Counted from the first letter of the stretch, positions 16,139 through 23,399 are shown. The stretch: 23,399 bases of DNA from CAZSNT01 sp964607765 (GCA_964607765.1 CAZSNT010000159.1:1-23399); one strand, 5' to 3'. Notes: a model not told the origin generated them from the letters alone. Program-made: numbers and translations.

Positions 16139-17566
16139 ATGGGTTTGCTGTACATCATCTTCTTTTTGGGCTGCGTGCTGGCCTTTTTCATCGTGGGGCG
16201 GCTGCGATCTCGCTACGCCTTCCTTGAGTCCCACCTGCGTCTGGCGCGCAAACAGCGGCGAGAGGTCATCGACTTCCTGAACCATTTTTCCCGGAGTGTG
16301 GCCACGGTCGCGGACCTGGAACACACGATGCAGCTGGTGGCCCATTATCTGAATGATGTTCTGCGTGCGGAGTCCCTCGGCATTTTCACTGTTGATGTGG
16401 ACAAGAACTCGGGGCGCAAACAGCTGCGCGGCGCGGCTGTAGCCGGCATGTTCCCCGTGTTCCACGGCCGCGCATCGAGCATTGTGCTCTCGAAGGAGAG
16501 ATATCGTCTGGAGCATCTTCGCCACGAATACATCCAGTTCGGGGAGGGCATACTGGGCACGGTGGCCCGTGACGAACGCGGCGTGTTGATCAGTGACACG
16601 CTGGAGTACGAGGGCCGGGAAGACCTGCCCCGCGGCATCGACACACTCGTCGCCGTTCCCATGTACGTGGAGGGCTCGTTGGTCGGCGTGATCTGCGGCG
16701 TCAACTGCAAAGACGAGGGACGCTGCTACCGGGAAGAGGACCTGCGCATGCTGGAGACCCTCTCCTATCAGGCGGCCCTGGCCAGCAATCTGGTGCGGAT
16801 CTACTCGGAGCGCAGCCGGCAGGAACGCATCTCGCAGGAGCTGGAGCTGGGCCGCGAGATCCAGCAGTCGTTGCTGCCCGCAGCATTGCCCGAGTGGGGC
16901 GACTACCGCTTCGCCGCCTTCACCCGGCCGGCATTGGAGGTGGGCGGGGACTACTATGACTTCGTGGAGATTGACAAGGACCGGCTGATGGTTGTGGTGG
17001 CCGATGCCGCGGGCAAAGGTGTGCCCGCCTGCATGCTGATGGCCATGTGCCGGAGCTTCGTACGCTCTCTGGTCGAGGACTATGCCGGGCTGGAACGGTT
17101 CCTGGAAGAGCTCAGCCCGCGTCTGTTCCGTGACACGGATGCGGCTCACTTCCTGACCATGGCGGTCGTGGTCATCGACAAGAAAACGCACGTGTGCGAA
17201 TACGGCAGTGCCGGGCATACGTCGCTGCTGTTCCGCACTGCGGCCGGTAAAATCCTCCGGATCACGCCTTCGGGCGCCGCTCTGGGCTTGCTGCCGGCTG
17301 ACATCGGGGTCGATTTTGAGACGCTGTCGTTCTGCTTCCTGCCGGGCACGTCGCTGATGCTGTTCACGGACGGGATTACCGAGGCCCTGAACAACAACGA
17401 GGAGGAGTTTGGCATCGAGCGGCTGCAGCGGATCTGGGACGGGAACGACTTGCCTCCGCAGGCTCTGGCCGATCACATTGTGGCTGCGGTCAGCAGCTTT
17501 GCCGGTGACGCGCCGCAGTTTGACGATCAGACAATGATGGTCATCTCACTGCCCGGCGATTCCTGA
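16139..17566 (+). CDS. Membrane-anchored GAF-SpoIIE (PP2C-type) serine phosphatase
   Basis: The 475-residue product begins with one transmembrane helix (MGLLYIIFFLGCVLAFFIV) and a short basic helical linker. A GAF-type sensor domain (about 45-215) and an RsbU/SpoIIE PP2C phosphatase domain (about 230-475) follow. Phosphatase motifs are LGREIQQSLLP, GGDYYDF (D271, D274), VADAAGKGVPA, GSAGHTSLL, FTDGITEA (D411) and DDQT (D462, D463). The acidic residues that bind the two metals are present. Such proteins dephosphorylate anti-sigma-factor antagonists in partner-switching pathways in response to signals. No RsbV- or RsbW-like gene lies in the window. I prefer the ATG at 16139 because it starts exactly at the membrane helix and lies about 120 nt from the candidate promoter. 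An in-frame ATG at 16025 would add 38 polar residues. Confidence 0.88.
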   Translation: MGLLYIIFFLGCVLAFFIVGRLRSRYAFLESHLRLARKQRREVIDFLNHFSRSVATVADLEHTMQLVAHYLNDVLRAESLGIFTVDVDKNSGRKQLRGAAVAGMFPVFHGRASSIVLSKERYRLEHLRHEYIQFGEGILGTVARDERGVLISDTLEYEGREDLPRGIDTLVAVPMYVEGSLVGVICGVNCKDEGRCYREEDLRMLETLSYQAALASNLVRIYSERSRQERISQELELGREIQQSLLPAALPEWGDYRFAAFTRPALEVGGDYYDFVEIDKDRLMVVVADAAGKGVPACMLMAMCRSFVRSLVEDYAGLERFLEELSPRLFRDTDAAHFLTMAVVVIDKKTHVCEYGSAGHTSLLFRTAAGKILRITPSGAALGLLPADIGVDFETLSFCFLPGTSLMLFTDGITEALNNNEEEFGIERLQRIWDGNDLPPQALADHIVAAVSSFAGDAPQFDDQTMMVISLPGDS

Positions 17567-17596
17567 CAGCACGGTCGCGGCCGCGTGATGTCTCCC

Positions 17597-17659
17597 CCAA
17601 AGGCGTTCCGGCCGTCCCCAGCCGGGGAGCACGGCATTCGCGGAACGCTTCCCCTTTGG
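17597..17659 (+). other. Long structured hairpin after the SpoIIE-type gene
   Basis: A nested hairpin can form: CCAAAG/CTTTGG (17597-17602 with 17654-17659), GCGTTCCG/CGGAACGC (17603-17610 with 17641-17648), GCCGT/ACGGC (17611-17615 with 17631-17635) and CCCC/GGGG (17616-17619 with 17624-17627). It starts about 30 bp past the stop codon at 17566. No T-tract follows on either strand, so it is not a textbook intrinsic terminator. It may stabilise the mRNA end or act as a structured RNA element. Confidence 0.55.
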
Positions 17660-17770
17660 CGGAGTCTAACACGAGGAGATTGAGCGGCCGGGGGCAGATC
17701 AGTCCCGTGTGTAACGCCTGTTTCTCGTCAGGCGTGTGCCGGTCGTTGCGGGTGTGTTGATAGGAGTGGG

Positions 17771-17790
17771 GCCGCTCCGGTGGGAGCGGC
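17771..17790 (+). other. Perfect hairpin in the trxA leader
   Basis: GCCGCTCC (17771-17778) and GGAGCGGC (17783-17790) form a perfect 8-bp stem with a GGTG loop. It ends 19 nt before the thioredoxin start and just upstream of its AGAGG ribosome site. It could affect translation or be the 3' half of a weak terminator for the previous gene. Confidence 0.45.
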
Positions 17791-17809
17791 TCAGCAGAGA
17801 GGTGCAGAC

Positions 17810-18115
17810 ATGGCAGTTGATCTTACTGATGCGAATTTCGATGAACTTACGGGGCAGGGAGTGACGTTGGTTGATTTCTGGGCGCCCTGGTGTGGTCCGT
17901 GCCGTATGCAGGGCCCCATTCTCGATGAAGTGTCCGAGCAGGCCGGCGATGGCATCACTGTCGCCAAAGTGAACGTGGACGAGGCGCCCCAGATAGCCGC
18001 CCGGTTCGGAGTCCGGTCCATCCCGACACTGATCATCTTCAAAGATGGCGAAGTGGCGCAGCAGTTTGTCGGCGTGCAGCAGGCGCCGGCCCTGCTCCAG
18101 GCACTGGAGGCCTGA
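17810..18115 (+). CDS. trxA: Thioredoxin
   Basis: This 101-residue protein is a single thioredoxin fold with the active site WCGPC (C28, C31), the buried Asp of VDFWA (D22) and the cis-proline in SIPT (P72). Length and order match standard cytoplasmic thioredoxins, which reduce protein disulfides using thioredoxin reductase and NADPH. No signal peptide is present. The ATG at 17810 follows AGAGG with 7-nt spacing; the in-frame ATG at 17780 would add ten residues and falls inside the leader hairpin. It lies alone between the SpoIIE-type gene and apbE, each separated by structured spacers of about 200-240 bp, so it is probably its own transcription unit. No reductase gene is adjacent. Confidence 0.95.
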   Translation: MAVDLTDANFDELTGQGVTLVDFWAPWCGPCRMQGPILDEVSEQAGDGITVAKVNVDEAPQIAARFGVRSIPTLIIFKDGEVAQQFVGVQQAPALLQALEA

Positions 18116-18146
18116 GCTGCGGCCGCTGCCGGCGGAACGCAGACGC

Positions 18147-18178
18147 CGCCCGCCCCGGCTCGGAGCCGAGGGCGGGCG
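18147..18178 (+). terminator. Probable terminator hairpin of trxA
   Basis: CGCCCGCCC (18147-18155) pairs with GGGCGGGCG (18170-18178). C18156 with G18168 and GGCT/AGCC (18157-18160 with 18164-18167) extend the stem inward, leaving A69 (18169) bulged and a 3-nt loop. It lies about 30 bp after the thioredoxin stop. The following sequence (CTCCATCTTCCTCTTC) is pyrimidine-rich rather than a pure T-tract. Confidence 0.6.
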
Positions 18179-18237
18179 CGACTCCATCTTCCTCTTCGGC
18201 GTCGTCCCGGTCTGGTCGCCAAACGGGTCCGCGCCCG

Positions 18238-18265
18238 TCGACATCAGGCAATTACCGTGTATACT
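18238..18265 (+). promoter_or_regulatory. Candidate sigma-70 promoter for apbE
   Basis: TCGACA (18238-18243, five of six matches to -35) and TATACT (18260-18265, five of six to -10) are separated by 16 nt. Transcription would begin about 40 nt before the apbE ATG at 18313. This is the best-matching promoter in the window. Confidence 0.55.
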
Positions 18266-18312
18266 TAGGGCGGCGCTGCTGGCGCAACTGCGGCCGAATC
18301 CCGGGACCCTCT

Positions 18313-19386
18313 ATGCCACACGACTCTGTCTCGCGTCGTCGACGCACCATTCTAGCCCTGTTCGCCATGCTCGTCGCGTTGGCGTTCTCGACGCTGCAGC
18401 TCGTGCGTTTCAGCGCGTCAGGACCACGGCGTTCGCCCGTGCCGTCCACCTCGCATGTGCATGAGTTCCCGATCTTCGGCACTTACGGACGGCTCACGTT
18501 CTGGGCGGACCCGGACTCGGCCAAGACAGCCGCCATGACGGTTGCCGCCGACTTGCGCAAGCTCCACAACATGATCAACCTGTTCGACGAGAACAGCGAG
18601 CTGTCACGGCTCAACGCGGCAGCGGCGTTCGGCGAATTCACGTGCAGTGAACGCTTGTGGGACATCCTGGGGCAGTGCCGCGAGGCGCACCGCGAGACGA
18701 ACGGCGCTTTCGACGTGACCGTGGGGCCGTTGATGCGGCTGTGGGGCTTCCATGAATCGCGGACCACACTGCCGACAGCACAGGACGTTTCCGACTGCCT
18801 CGAGGCGGTTGGGCTGGACAAGGTCATATTCGAGGAATTACGCCGGACTGTGCGGTTTACACACCCGTCGACCTACATTGATCTCGGGGGGATCGCCAAA
18901 GGGCTGGCCTTGGACCGAGCGGTGAAGATCGCCCGTGGCCTGGACGTGCGTTGCGGCCTGATCGATCTGGGAGGGAATGTCTTCTGCCTCGAAGAGCCGC
19001 CGCCAGGCAAGTACGCTTACTCGATTGGGATTCGGGATCCGTTCCACAACGACATGCTGCTGAACACGGTCAAGATCATCAACTCGGCTGTCGGCACGAG
19101 CGGCAACTACGAACGCATGGTGCAGTTGGGCAGCAAGGCGGTGACACACATTGTGGACCCGCGCACCGGCTACCCGGTGGACCACGCCGCCAGCGTGACG
19201 GTGGTCACACCCCAGGGCATTGACTCAGACGTGTTCTCAACCGCGATATTTGTCGATGGGGAGGCCGCGGCCAAGCACCTGGTGACGACGAGACGGCGTA
19301 CCAGTGTTTTGCGTGTGGAGCTCAGCCCGGAAGGCAAGTCGGTCTTGCACCGGCACGGCTGGCTCTGGAAAGAGATCAAGCGCTGA
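18313..19386 (+). CDS. apbE: FAD:protein FMN transferase (ApbE family)
   Basis: The 357-residue enzyme attaches FMN from FAD to Thr or Ser of flavoproteins such as NqrB/NqrC and RnfD/RnfG. After a basic start and one membrane-anchoring hydrophobic segment (about 12-32), the catalytic domain faces the periplasm. Family motifs are FGTYGRLTF (about 55), LFDENSELSRLN (about 95), FDVTVGPLMRLWGF (about 135), YIDLGGIAKGLALD (about 190), LIDLGGNVF (about 215), GTSGNYER (about 255), HIVDPRTGYPV (about 278) and DVFSTAIFV near the end. No flavoprotein target such as an Rnf or Nqr cluster lies in the window, so its substrate is encoded elsewhere. The ribosome site before ATG 18313 is weak. Its last 11 bp overlap the end of the convergent thrC gene. 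Confidence 0.92.
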   Translation: MPHDSVSRRRRTILALFAMLVALAFSTLQLVRFSASGPRRSPVPSTSHVHEFPIFGTYGRLTFWADPDSAKTAAMTVAADLRKLHNMINLFDENSELSRLNAAAAFGEFTCSERLWDILGQCREAHRETNGAFDVTVGPLMRLWGFHESRTTLPTAQDVSDCLEAVGLDKVIFEELRRTVRFTHPSTYIDLGGIAKGLALDRAVKIARGLDVRCGLIDLGGNVFCLEEPPPGKYAYSIGIRDPFHNDMLLNTVKIINSAVGTSGNYERMVQLGSKAVTHIVDPRTGYPVDHAASVTVVTPQGIDSDVFSTAIFVDGEAAAKHLVTTRRRTSVLRVELSPEGKSVLHRHGWLWKEIKR

Positions 19387-20764
19387 GCGTGTCGCGGATG
19401 AACGTCTGCACGGCGGTCTTGGTAGCCGGCAGGACCTTGCACCGTGTGGACAGCCCTGAGAGCTTGTCGATCACGGCGTGTCGGGCGGCGTCTTCGCCTG
19501 TCGCGTTGCGGATTGTCTCGCTGAACTTGGCCGGATGCGCCGTTGCCAGGCACACCGTTGGCTCACCGTCACGCTGCAGCCGTTTCGCTACCGCTACGCC
19601 GACTGCCGTGTGCGGGTCGAGAAGGTAGTTGTAGTCGCGGTAGTACCTGCTGATGGTCTCCATGGTCTCGGCTGTGGTTCCGGCGCCCGCCGTGAACGTG
19701 GCGTCATTCCCTTCGAGGCGCAGTTCGCCGGTTCGCGCAAAGTCCTCCATCAGTTCCTTCACACGCAGGGGATCTTCACCTGTCCGATAGAACAGATACC
19801 GTTCGAAGTTGCTGGCCACCTGGATGTCCATGGACGGACTTACCGTCGCCTGGACTGTGCCCTGCTTGTAGACGCCCGTGTTGAAGAAGCGCGCCAGAAT
19901 GTCGTTCTCGTTGGTGGCCAGGATCAGTCGGCTTACCGGTGCTCCCATACGCCGGGCGATGAAGCCGGCAAAAATGTCGCCGAAATTGCCGGTCGGTACC
20001 GCCACCTGGACTGAGCTCGCACCCGAGCGTTCCAGGGCCCTGAACGCGCCGTGGAAGTAATACACGACCTGAGCGAGCACACGGGCCCAATTGACAGAGT
20101 TAACCGCGCCAAGGCGGTACATCTCTCTGAACGGCAGGTCGTTGAAGACCTCCTTCATCACTCGCTGCCCGTCGTCGAACGTGCCGTCCACCGCCATGTT
20201 GTGCACATTCGCGTCGAGCACCGTCGTCATCTGCCGCTCCTGCGTCGGACTCACGCGCCCGTGAGGATGCATGATGAAAATGTGCATGCGCGACTTGCCG
20301 CGTACGCCTGCGATGGCTGCGCTCCCTGTGTCTCCGCTGGTCGCGCCGAGGATGTTGAGGTGGCTCTGGGTCTGCTCCAGGATACGTTCGAAGAGATTGC
20401 CCAGAAACTGAAGCGCCACGTCCTTGAATGCGAGCGTGGGGCCGTGAAACAGTTCCAGGATCTCCAATGACCCAACCTGCACCAGCGGAATGACGTCGGG
20501 GTGAGAAAACGACGCGTAGCTGCGGGTGACGAGGTCGAGCAGTTCGTCGGAGGTCAGGGCGGGGCCGACGAACGGGCGCATCACTTCGGCCGCCAGGTGT
20601 GGGTAATCCAGACAGCGGAGATGCTCGAGGTCGGCGCTCAGGTCAGGAATCTGCCGGGGCAGGAGCAGGCCGCCGTCCGTGGCCAGCCCCATGAGAACAG
20701 CGTCGTTGAAACCCAGAGGCTCAATTCCGCCGCGCGTGCTTATGTACTGCGAGAATTCCGACAC
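19376..20764 (-). CDS. thrC: Threonine synthase (PLP-dependent)
   Basis: Converts O-phosphohomoserine to threonine, the last step of threonine synthesis. The 462-residue protein has the N-terminal FSQYISTRGG motif, the PLP-lysine in GPTLAFKDVALQ (K114), the phosphate-binding SGDTGSAA loop, and the GNFGDIFAGF and NENDI motifs. This is the longer E. coli/fungal-like class of threonine synthase. I chose a GTG start at 20764, which directly precedes the conserved N-terminus and has AGGGAAA upstream. A longer in-frame reading from an ATG at 20848 would add 28 residues that overlap frr and do not resemble the family. It is the last gene of the rpsB-tsf-pyrH-frr run, 31 bp after frr, and ends 11 bp inside the convergent apbE. 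Confidence 0.93.
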   Translation of the reverse strand: MSEFSQYISTRGGIEPLGFNDAVLMGLATDGGLLLPRQIPDLSADLEHLRCLDYPHLAAEVMRPFVGPALTSDELLDLVTRSYASFSHPDVIPLVQVGSLEILELFHGPTLAFKDVALQFLGNLFERILEQTQSHLNILGATSGDTGSAAIAGVRGKSRMHIFIMHPHGRVSPTQERQMTTVLDANVHNMAVDGTFDDGQRVMKEVFNDLPFREMYRLGAVNSVNWARVLAQVVYYFHGAFRALERSGASSVQVAVPTGNFGDIFAGFIARRMGAPVSRLILATNENDILARFFNTGVYKQGTVQATVSPSMDIQVASNFERYLFYRTGEDPLRVKELMEDFARTGELRLEGNDATFTAGAGTTAETMETISRYYRDYNYLLDPHTAVGVAVAKRLQRDGEPTVCLATAHPAKFSETIRNATGEDAARHAVIDKLSGLSTRCKVLPATKTAVQTFIRDTLSA

Positions 20765-20795
20765 AGAGGTCTTTCCCTGGTACAAATCACTCAGG

Positions 20796-21362
20796 CTAGA
20801 CCTTGAGCAGTTCTTCCTCTTTCGACTGCATCGCGGTGTTGACATCATCCACGTAGGAATCGGTCAACTCCTGGACGTCTTTGTGCAGATCCGCCAGGTC
20901 GTCTTCAGTAATCTCGGAGCCCTTTTCCGCCTTCTTCGCAATGTCATTGGCCGCCCGGCGGACGTTCCGGATTTCGACGCGTGCTTCCTCTGCTCTCGTG
21001 TGAACCAGTTTCACCATGTCTCTGCGTCGTTCCTCGCTGAGTTCCGGGATAGGAAGCCGGATCACACGCCCGTCGCTGACAGGGCTGATCCCCAGGTCGG
21101 AAGCCTGGATGGCCTTCTCGATGTTGCGGACCGCCGACTGGTCCCACGGTTGAATCACCAGAAGCCGCGGCTCGGGCGATGTGATGCCCGCAATATCACG
21201 GAGCCGTGTCGATGTGCCGTAGTAGTCCACGGTTATTCCCTCGACAAGGGCAGGGGATGCCTTGCCGGTGCGCACCGCGGCAAAGTCCCGCTTCATCGCA
21301 TCCAGAGCATTCTCCATCTGCTCCTGAGTGATGTCGAGGAGGTCGTTTATGTTGGCTTCCAT
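20796..21362 (-). CDS. frr: Ribosome recycling factor
   Basis: Splits post-termination ribosomes together with EF-G. The 188-residue protein matches the usual length of about 185. It has the family stretches MENALDAMKRDFAAVRTGKASPALVEGI, here at about 16-43, then VDYYGTSTRLRDIAGI, IQPWDQSAVRNIEKAI, RLPIPELSEERRRDMVKLVH and RVEIRNVRRAAND. The ATG at 21362 has AGAGGGA about 9 nt upstream; an in-frame ATG at 21440 has no such site and adds 26 unlike residues. It lies 126 bp after pyrH and 31 bp before thrC, in the order expected for the conserved translation cluster. Confidence 0.96.
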   Translation of the reverse strand: MEANINDLLDITQEQMENALDAMKRDFAAVRTGKASPALVEGITVDYYGTSTRLRDIAGITSPEPRLLVIQPWDQSAVRNIEKAIQASDLGISPVSDGRVIRLPIPELSEERRRDMVKLVHTRAEEARVEIRNVRRAANDIAKKAEKGSEITEDDLADLHKDVQELTDSYVDDVNTAMQSKEEELLKV

Positions 21363-21488
21363 GGCAAGATCCCTCTGCTGATGTTCGGCTTGCCGAGTCC
21401 TGACCCGACAGCCTTCCACTAAAGGCCGGTCGTGTACCAATACACCGCTTTCAGACGTCGCTCAAGCGGAGACGCCGATTCCGGGGCA

Positions 21489-22232
21489 TCATCCGCGGAT
21501 GGCCGGCTGGTCGTTCACCAGTGTGGCCCGGGACAAATCCCCGCCGAGGACACGGCCGAGGCTGCCGGTCTCACGGAACTTGAACACGACAATCGGCAGC
21601 GCGTTGTCCATGCACAGGGAGAAAGCGGTTGAGTCAAGAACGTGCAGACGTTGGGCGAGTGCGTCGGCGAATGAGATGCGCTCGTAGCGGGTCGCCGTTT
21701 TGTCCACCTCGGGATCGGCCGAATACACGCCGTCCACTTTGGTCCCCTTGAGGATTGCATCCGCCCCGATCTCGCAGGCCCGCAGTGCAGCGGTTGTATC
21801 TGTCGTGAAGAACGGGTGTCCTGTGCCTCCGGCAAACAGCACGACCCTTCCCGCAGCCAGATGCCGCCGCGCCGCCCGGTGGTCGAACGGCTCGGTCACA
21901 CCTGTGATGGGAATGGCGGAAAGGACGCGTGCCGGCGTGCCACGTGCTTCCAGCGCGTCGCGCATGGCCAGCGCATTGATCACCGTGGCGAGCATCCCCA
22001 TCTGGTCCGCAGTGACACGGGTGAGCTCCGCGCTGCTCGCAGACAGGCCCCGGAGAATGTTGCCGGCGCCAATCACCAGCGCCAGCTCCACCCCTGACTC
22101 GGCCGCGGCCCCTATCTGTTCGGCCAACTGCCCCGTCTCCGCGGGGGCCACAGGTGACTGCGTCGCCTGATCCTTGAGAAACTCACCACTTATCTTCAGT
22201 AAGATGCGGCGGAATTTCCGCGCTTGCGTCAT
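21489..22232 (-). CDS. pyrH: UMP kinase
   Basis: Phosphorylates UMP to UDP in pyrimidine nucleotide synthesis. The 247-residue protein belongs to the amino-acid-kinase fold, with LLKISGEFL near the N-terminus, VIGAGNILRG, a DQMGMLATVINALAM segment, the uridylate-kinase GGTGHPFFTTDTTAALRA motif, LKGTKVDGVYSADP, and MDNALPIVVFKF at the C-terminus. The length is near the usual 235-245. The ATG at 22232 has AGGGGG 8 nt upstream; the in-frame ATG at 22250 does not. It lies 61 bp after tsf and 126 bp before frr, as in the standard rpsB-tsf-pyrH-frr cluster. Confidence 0.96.
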   Translation of the reverse strand: MTQARKFRRILLKISGEFLKDQATQSPVAPAETGQLAEQIGAAAESGVELALVIGAGNILRGLSASSAELTRVTADQMGMLATVINALAMRDALEARGTPARVLSAIPITGVTEPFDHRAARRHLAAGRVVLFAGGTGHPFFTTDTTAALRACEIGADAILKGTKVDGVYSADPEVDKTATRYERISFADALAQRLHVLDSTAFSLCMDNALPIVVFKFRETGSLGRVLGGDLSRATLVNDQPAIRG

Positions 22233-22293
22233 CCTGCAAACCCCCTGCATCGGGCGCTACAGCGTACTCACACACTCCCGCCCGAGTGCCTCT

Positions 22294-23094
22294 CTACAGC
22301 TCTTCGCCGATCTGCCAGCGAGCGAAACGACTCACGGTCACTTCGGGCGCGACCTTGGCCAGGTTCTTCTTGTCGTCCCGGAGCCACGGCTGCCGCATCA
22401 GGCACGTTTCGGTGTACCATTTATTCAGCTTGCCCATGACGATCTTGTCAATGATGTTCGCGGGCTTACCAGCCACCTGCGCGGCCGCGATCTCTTTCTC
22501 TTTGGCGATCACGTCTTCGGGGACGTCCTCCGGCGTGACGAACTGCGGGCTGAACGCCGCAATGTGCATGCACGCGTCCGTGAGCAGCTCACTGCCGCCG
22601 CCCGAGGCGTCGATCAACACACCGATCTTACCGCCCATGTGGAGATACGACGCGAGCTCGCCGCCCGTCTCCCAGCGGCAAACGCGCCGAATCTGCATGT
22701 TCTCACCGATGGTCGCGATCATCTCTGTGAGATTGGCCTTCTCCGCCGCAGCGACCGATTCCGACACGTCGCCATCGCCTGTGCAGTCCTCGGCAACGCG
22801 CTTCGCCACCGCGTCCGCAAACTCACGGAACTTCTCGTTCTTCGCTACGAAATCCGTCTCGCAGAGCACCTCGGCGAGTACGCCGACGCCATCGCCAATG
22901 TGAGACACAATCAAGCCTTGGTTCGCTGCTCGGCCAGCCTTCTTCGCTGCCTTCGCCATGCCGGCTTTGCGCAGATGCTCAACGGCCTTCTCCATGTCTC
23001 CGCCCGACTCGACCAGTGCCTTCTTGCAGGCCATCATGCCTGCGTCAGTCTTGTCGCGGAGCTGCTTAACCATTTGTGCGGTAATTGTCGTCAT
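22294..23094 (-). CDS. tsf: Translation elongation factor Ts
   Basis: Nucleotide exchange factor for EF-Tu. The 266-residue protein has the N-terminal UBA-like domain (MTTITAQMVKQLRDKTDAG, ACKKALVESGGDMEKAVEHLR) and the EF-Tu-contacting TDFVAKN motif (T80-N86). The C-terminal subdomains follow, with VLIDASG, DACMHIAAFSPQFV and a closing KVAPEVTVSRFARWQIGEEL. It is slightly shorter than the E. coli protein (283). The ATG at 23094 has only a weak ribosome site (GTGGAA very close, AGGGA farther up) but starts the conserved domain exactly. It follows the rpsB-like gene by 120 bp and precedes pyrH by 61 bp. Confidence 0.95.
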   Translation of the reverse strand: MTTITAQMVKQLRDKTDAGMMACKKALVESGGDMEKAVEHLRKAGMAKAAKKAGRAANQGLIVSHIGDGVGVLAEVLCETDFVAKNEKFREFADAVAKRVAEDCTGDGDVSESVAAAEKANLTEMIATIGENMQIRRVCRWETGGELASYLHMGGKIGVLIDASGGGSELLTDACMHIAAFSPQFVTPEDVPEDVIAKEKEIAAAQVAGKPANIIDKIVMGKLNKWYTETCLMRQPWLRDDKKNLAKVAPEVTVSRFARWQIGEEL

Positions 23095-23214
23095 AGTTCC
23101 ACAGATGTCCCTGGCTTTTGCTGTTACCACTTTATCGGCGCCGTGTGCGCCAAGCCGCCTCTCGAACGCGGACGCGCATCCACATCCCTCAGGGCGGGAA
23201 TCGTCCGGCCTCGG

Positions 23215-23399
23215 CTATTTCGCTTCCTCTGCTTCGGCATCTTCAGCCGGTGCTTCGGGCTGTGCGGCTTCCGCTTCTGCCTCAGCCGGTGCTTCGGGCT
23301 GTGCGGCTTCTGCCTCGGCCCCAGCCGGTGCCTCGGGCTGCGCGGCTTCCGCCTCGGGCTGCGCGGCTTCCGGCTCTGCCTCTGCGGCTTCGGCCGGTG
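23215..23399 (-). CDS. rpsB: C-terminal tail of probable 30S ribosomal protein S2 (partial)
   Basis: A minus-strand frame enters from the right edge and ends in TAG at 23215-23217. The visible 60 or so residues are an Ala/Glu/Pro/Gln repeat tail (AEAEAAQPEAPA-type units) ending in EDAEAEEAK. No S2 core domain lies inside the window. The identification rests on its place directly upstream of tsf in the otherwise standard rpsB-tsf-pyrH-frr cluster. Acidic, low-complexity C-terminal extensions on S2 occur in several phyla. The DNA is internally repetitive (39-bp and 21-bp periods), so copy number could vary. The function of the tail is not evident. Confidence 0.65.
   Translation of the reverse strand, partial: PAEAAEAEPEAAQPEAEAAQPEAPAGAEAEAAQPEAPAEAEAEAAQPEAPAEDAEAEEAK
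23244..23371. repeat. 39-bp and 21-bp coding tandem repeats in the S2-like tail
   Basis: The word CAGCCGGTGC or its near copy recurs at 23244, 23283 and 23322, a 39-bp (13-codon) period. A shorter 21-bp (7-codon) duplication, CCTCGGGCTGCGCGGCTTCC, lies at 23331-23350 and 23352-23371. All periods are multiples of three, so the reading frame is preserved. Confidence 0.8.

Noticed and set aside
16112..17476. A 454-codon minus-strand frame opposite the SpoIIE-type gene
   Set aside because: It has Gln/His/Arg-rich shadow composition and lies opposite a complete phosphatase with all its motifs.
20765..20848. Longer thrC start overlapping frr
   Set aside because: The extra 28 residues are the out-of-frame shadow of the frr end; the GTG at 20764 precedes the conserved ISTRGG motif.

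Overview
The window is a GC-rich, gene-dense stretch of bacterial chromosome. An O-antigen-ligase/Wzy-type membrane protein, a very large secreted alpha-2-macroglobulin and exported DUF11-type proteins suggest a diderm (Gram-negative-type) cell. Long envelope proteins, TPR fusions, a DUF3604 protein and an Ala/Glu/Pro tail on the presumed ribosomal protein S2 would suit a PVC-superphylum (Lentisphaerota/Verrucomicrobiota/Planctomycetota-like) or Hydrogenedentota-like lineage. There is no rRNA or phylogenetic marker comparison here, so the lineage is a guess. No tRNA, rRNA, CRISPR array, insertion sequence or phage gene was recognised.

Layout. 1-297 is intergenic, with a 43-bp palindrome-bearing tandem duplication and a strong terminator for the gene that follows. 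298-1458 (minus) is class II fructose-bisphosphate aldolase. 1643-7849 (minus) is a 2068-residue alpha-2-macroglobulin-like protein with an intact CTEQ thioester and an unusual Trp-rich insertion. A divergent control region (7850-8179) separates it from a plus-strand pair, 8180-9811 and 9790-12228: a DUF11-repeat exported protein whose end overlaps an O-antigen ligase-like membrane protein with a C-terminal TPR array. Then come three minus-strand genes, read from 15828 down to 12280: a ferredoxin-fused electron-transfer flavoprotein alpha subunit, a DUF3604 (PHP-like) protein, and a double PRC-barrel protein. Divergent from these are a membrane-anchored GAF-SpoIIE phosphatase (16139-17566), thioredoxin (17810-18115) and ApbE flavin transferase (18313-19386), all on the plus strand. 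The right end is a minus-strand translation/nucleotide operon read from 23399 down to 19376: rpsB (C-terminal tail only), tsf, pyrH, frr and thrC. thrC and apbE overlap tail to tail by 11 bp.

How the genes fit together. The rpsB-tsf-pyrH-frr order is the classic conserved bacterial cluster, here extended by threonine synthase. The envelope block (A2M, DUF11 protein, Wzy-like ligase) suggests cell-surface defence or surface-polymer work, but the genes are only neighbours. The redox block contains an EtfA without an adjacent EtfB and an ApbE without an adjacent Rnf/Nqr cluster, so their partners must be encoded elsewhere. No complete, plainly new multi-gene system is visible. The most unusual items are the Trp-rich insertion in the A2M protein, the partnerless ferredoxin-EtfA paired with a DUF3604 protein, the DUF11/ligase-TPR pair, the repetitive S2 tail, and several structured non-coding elements.
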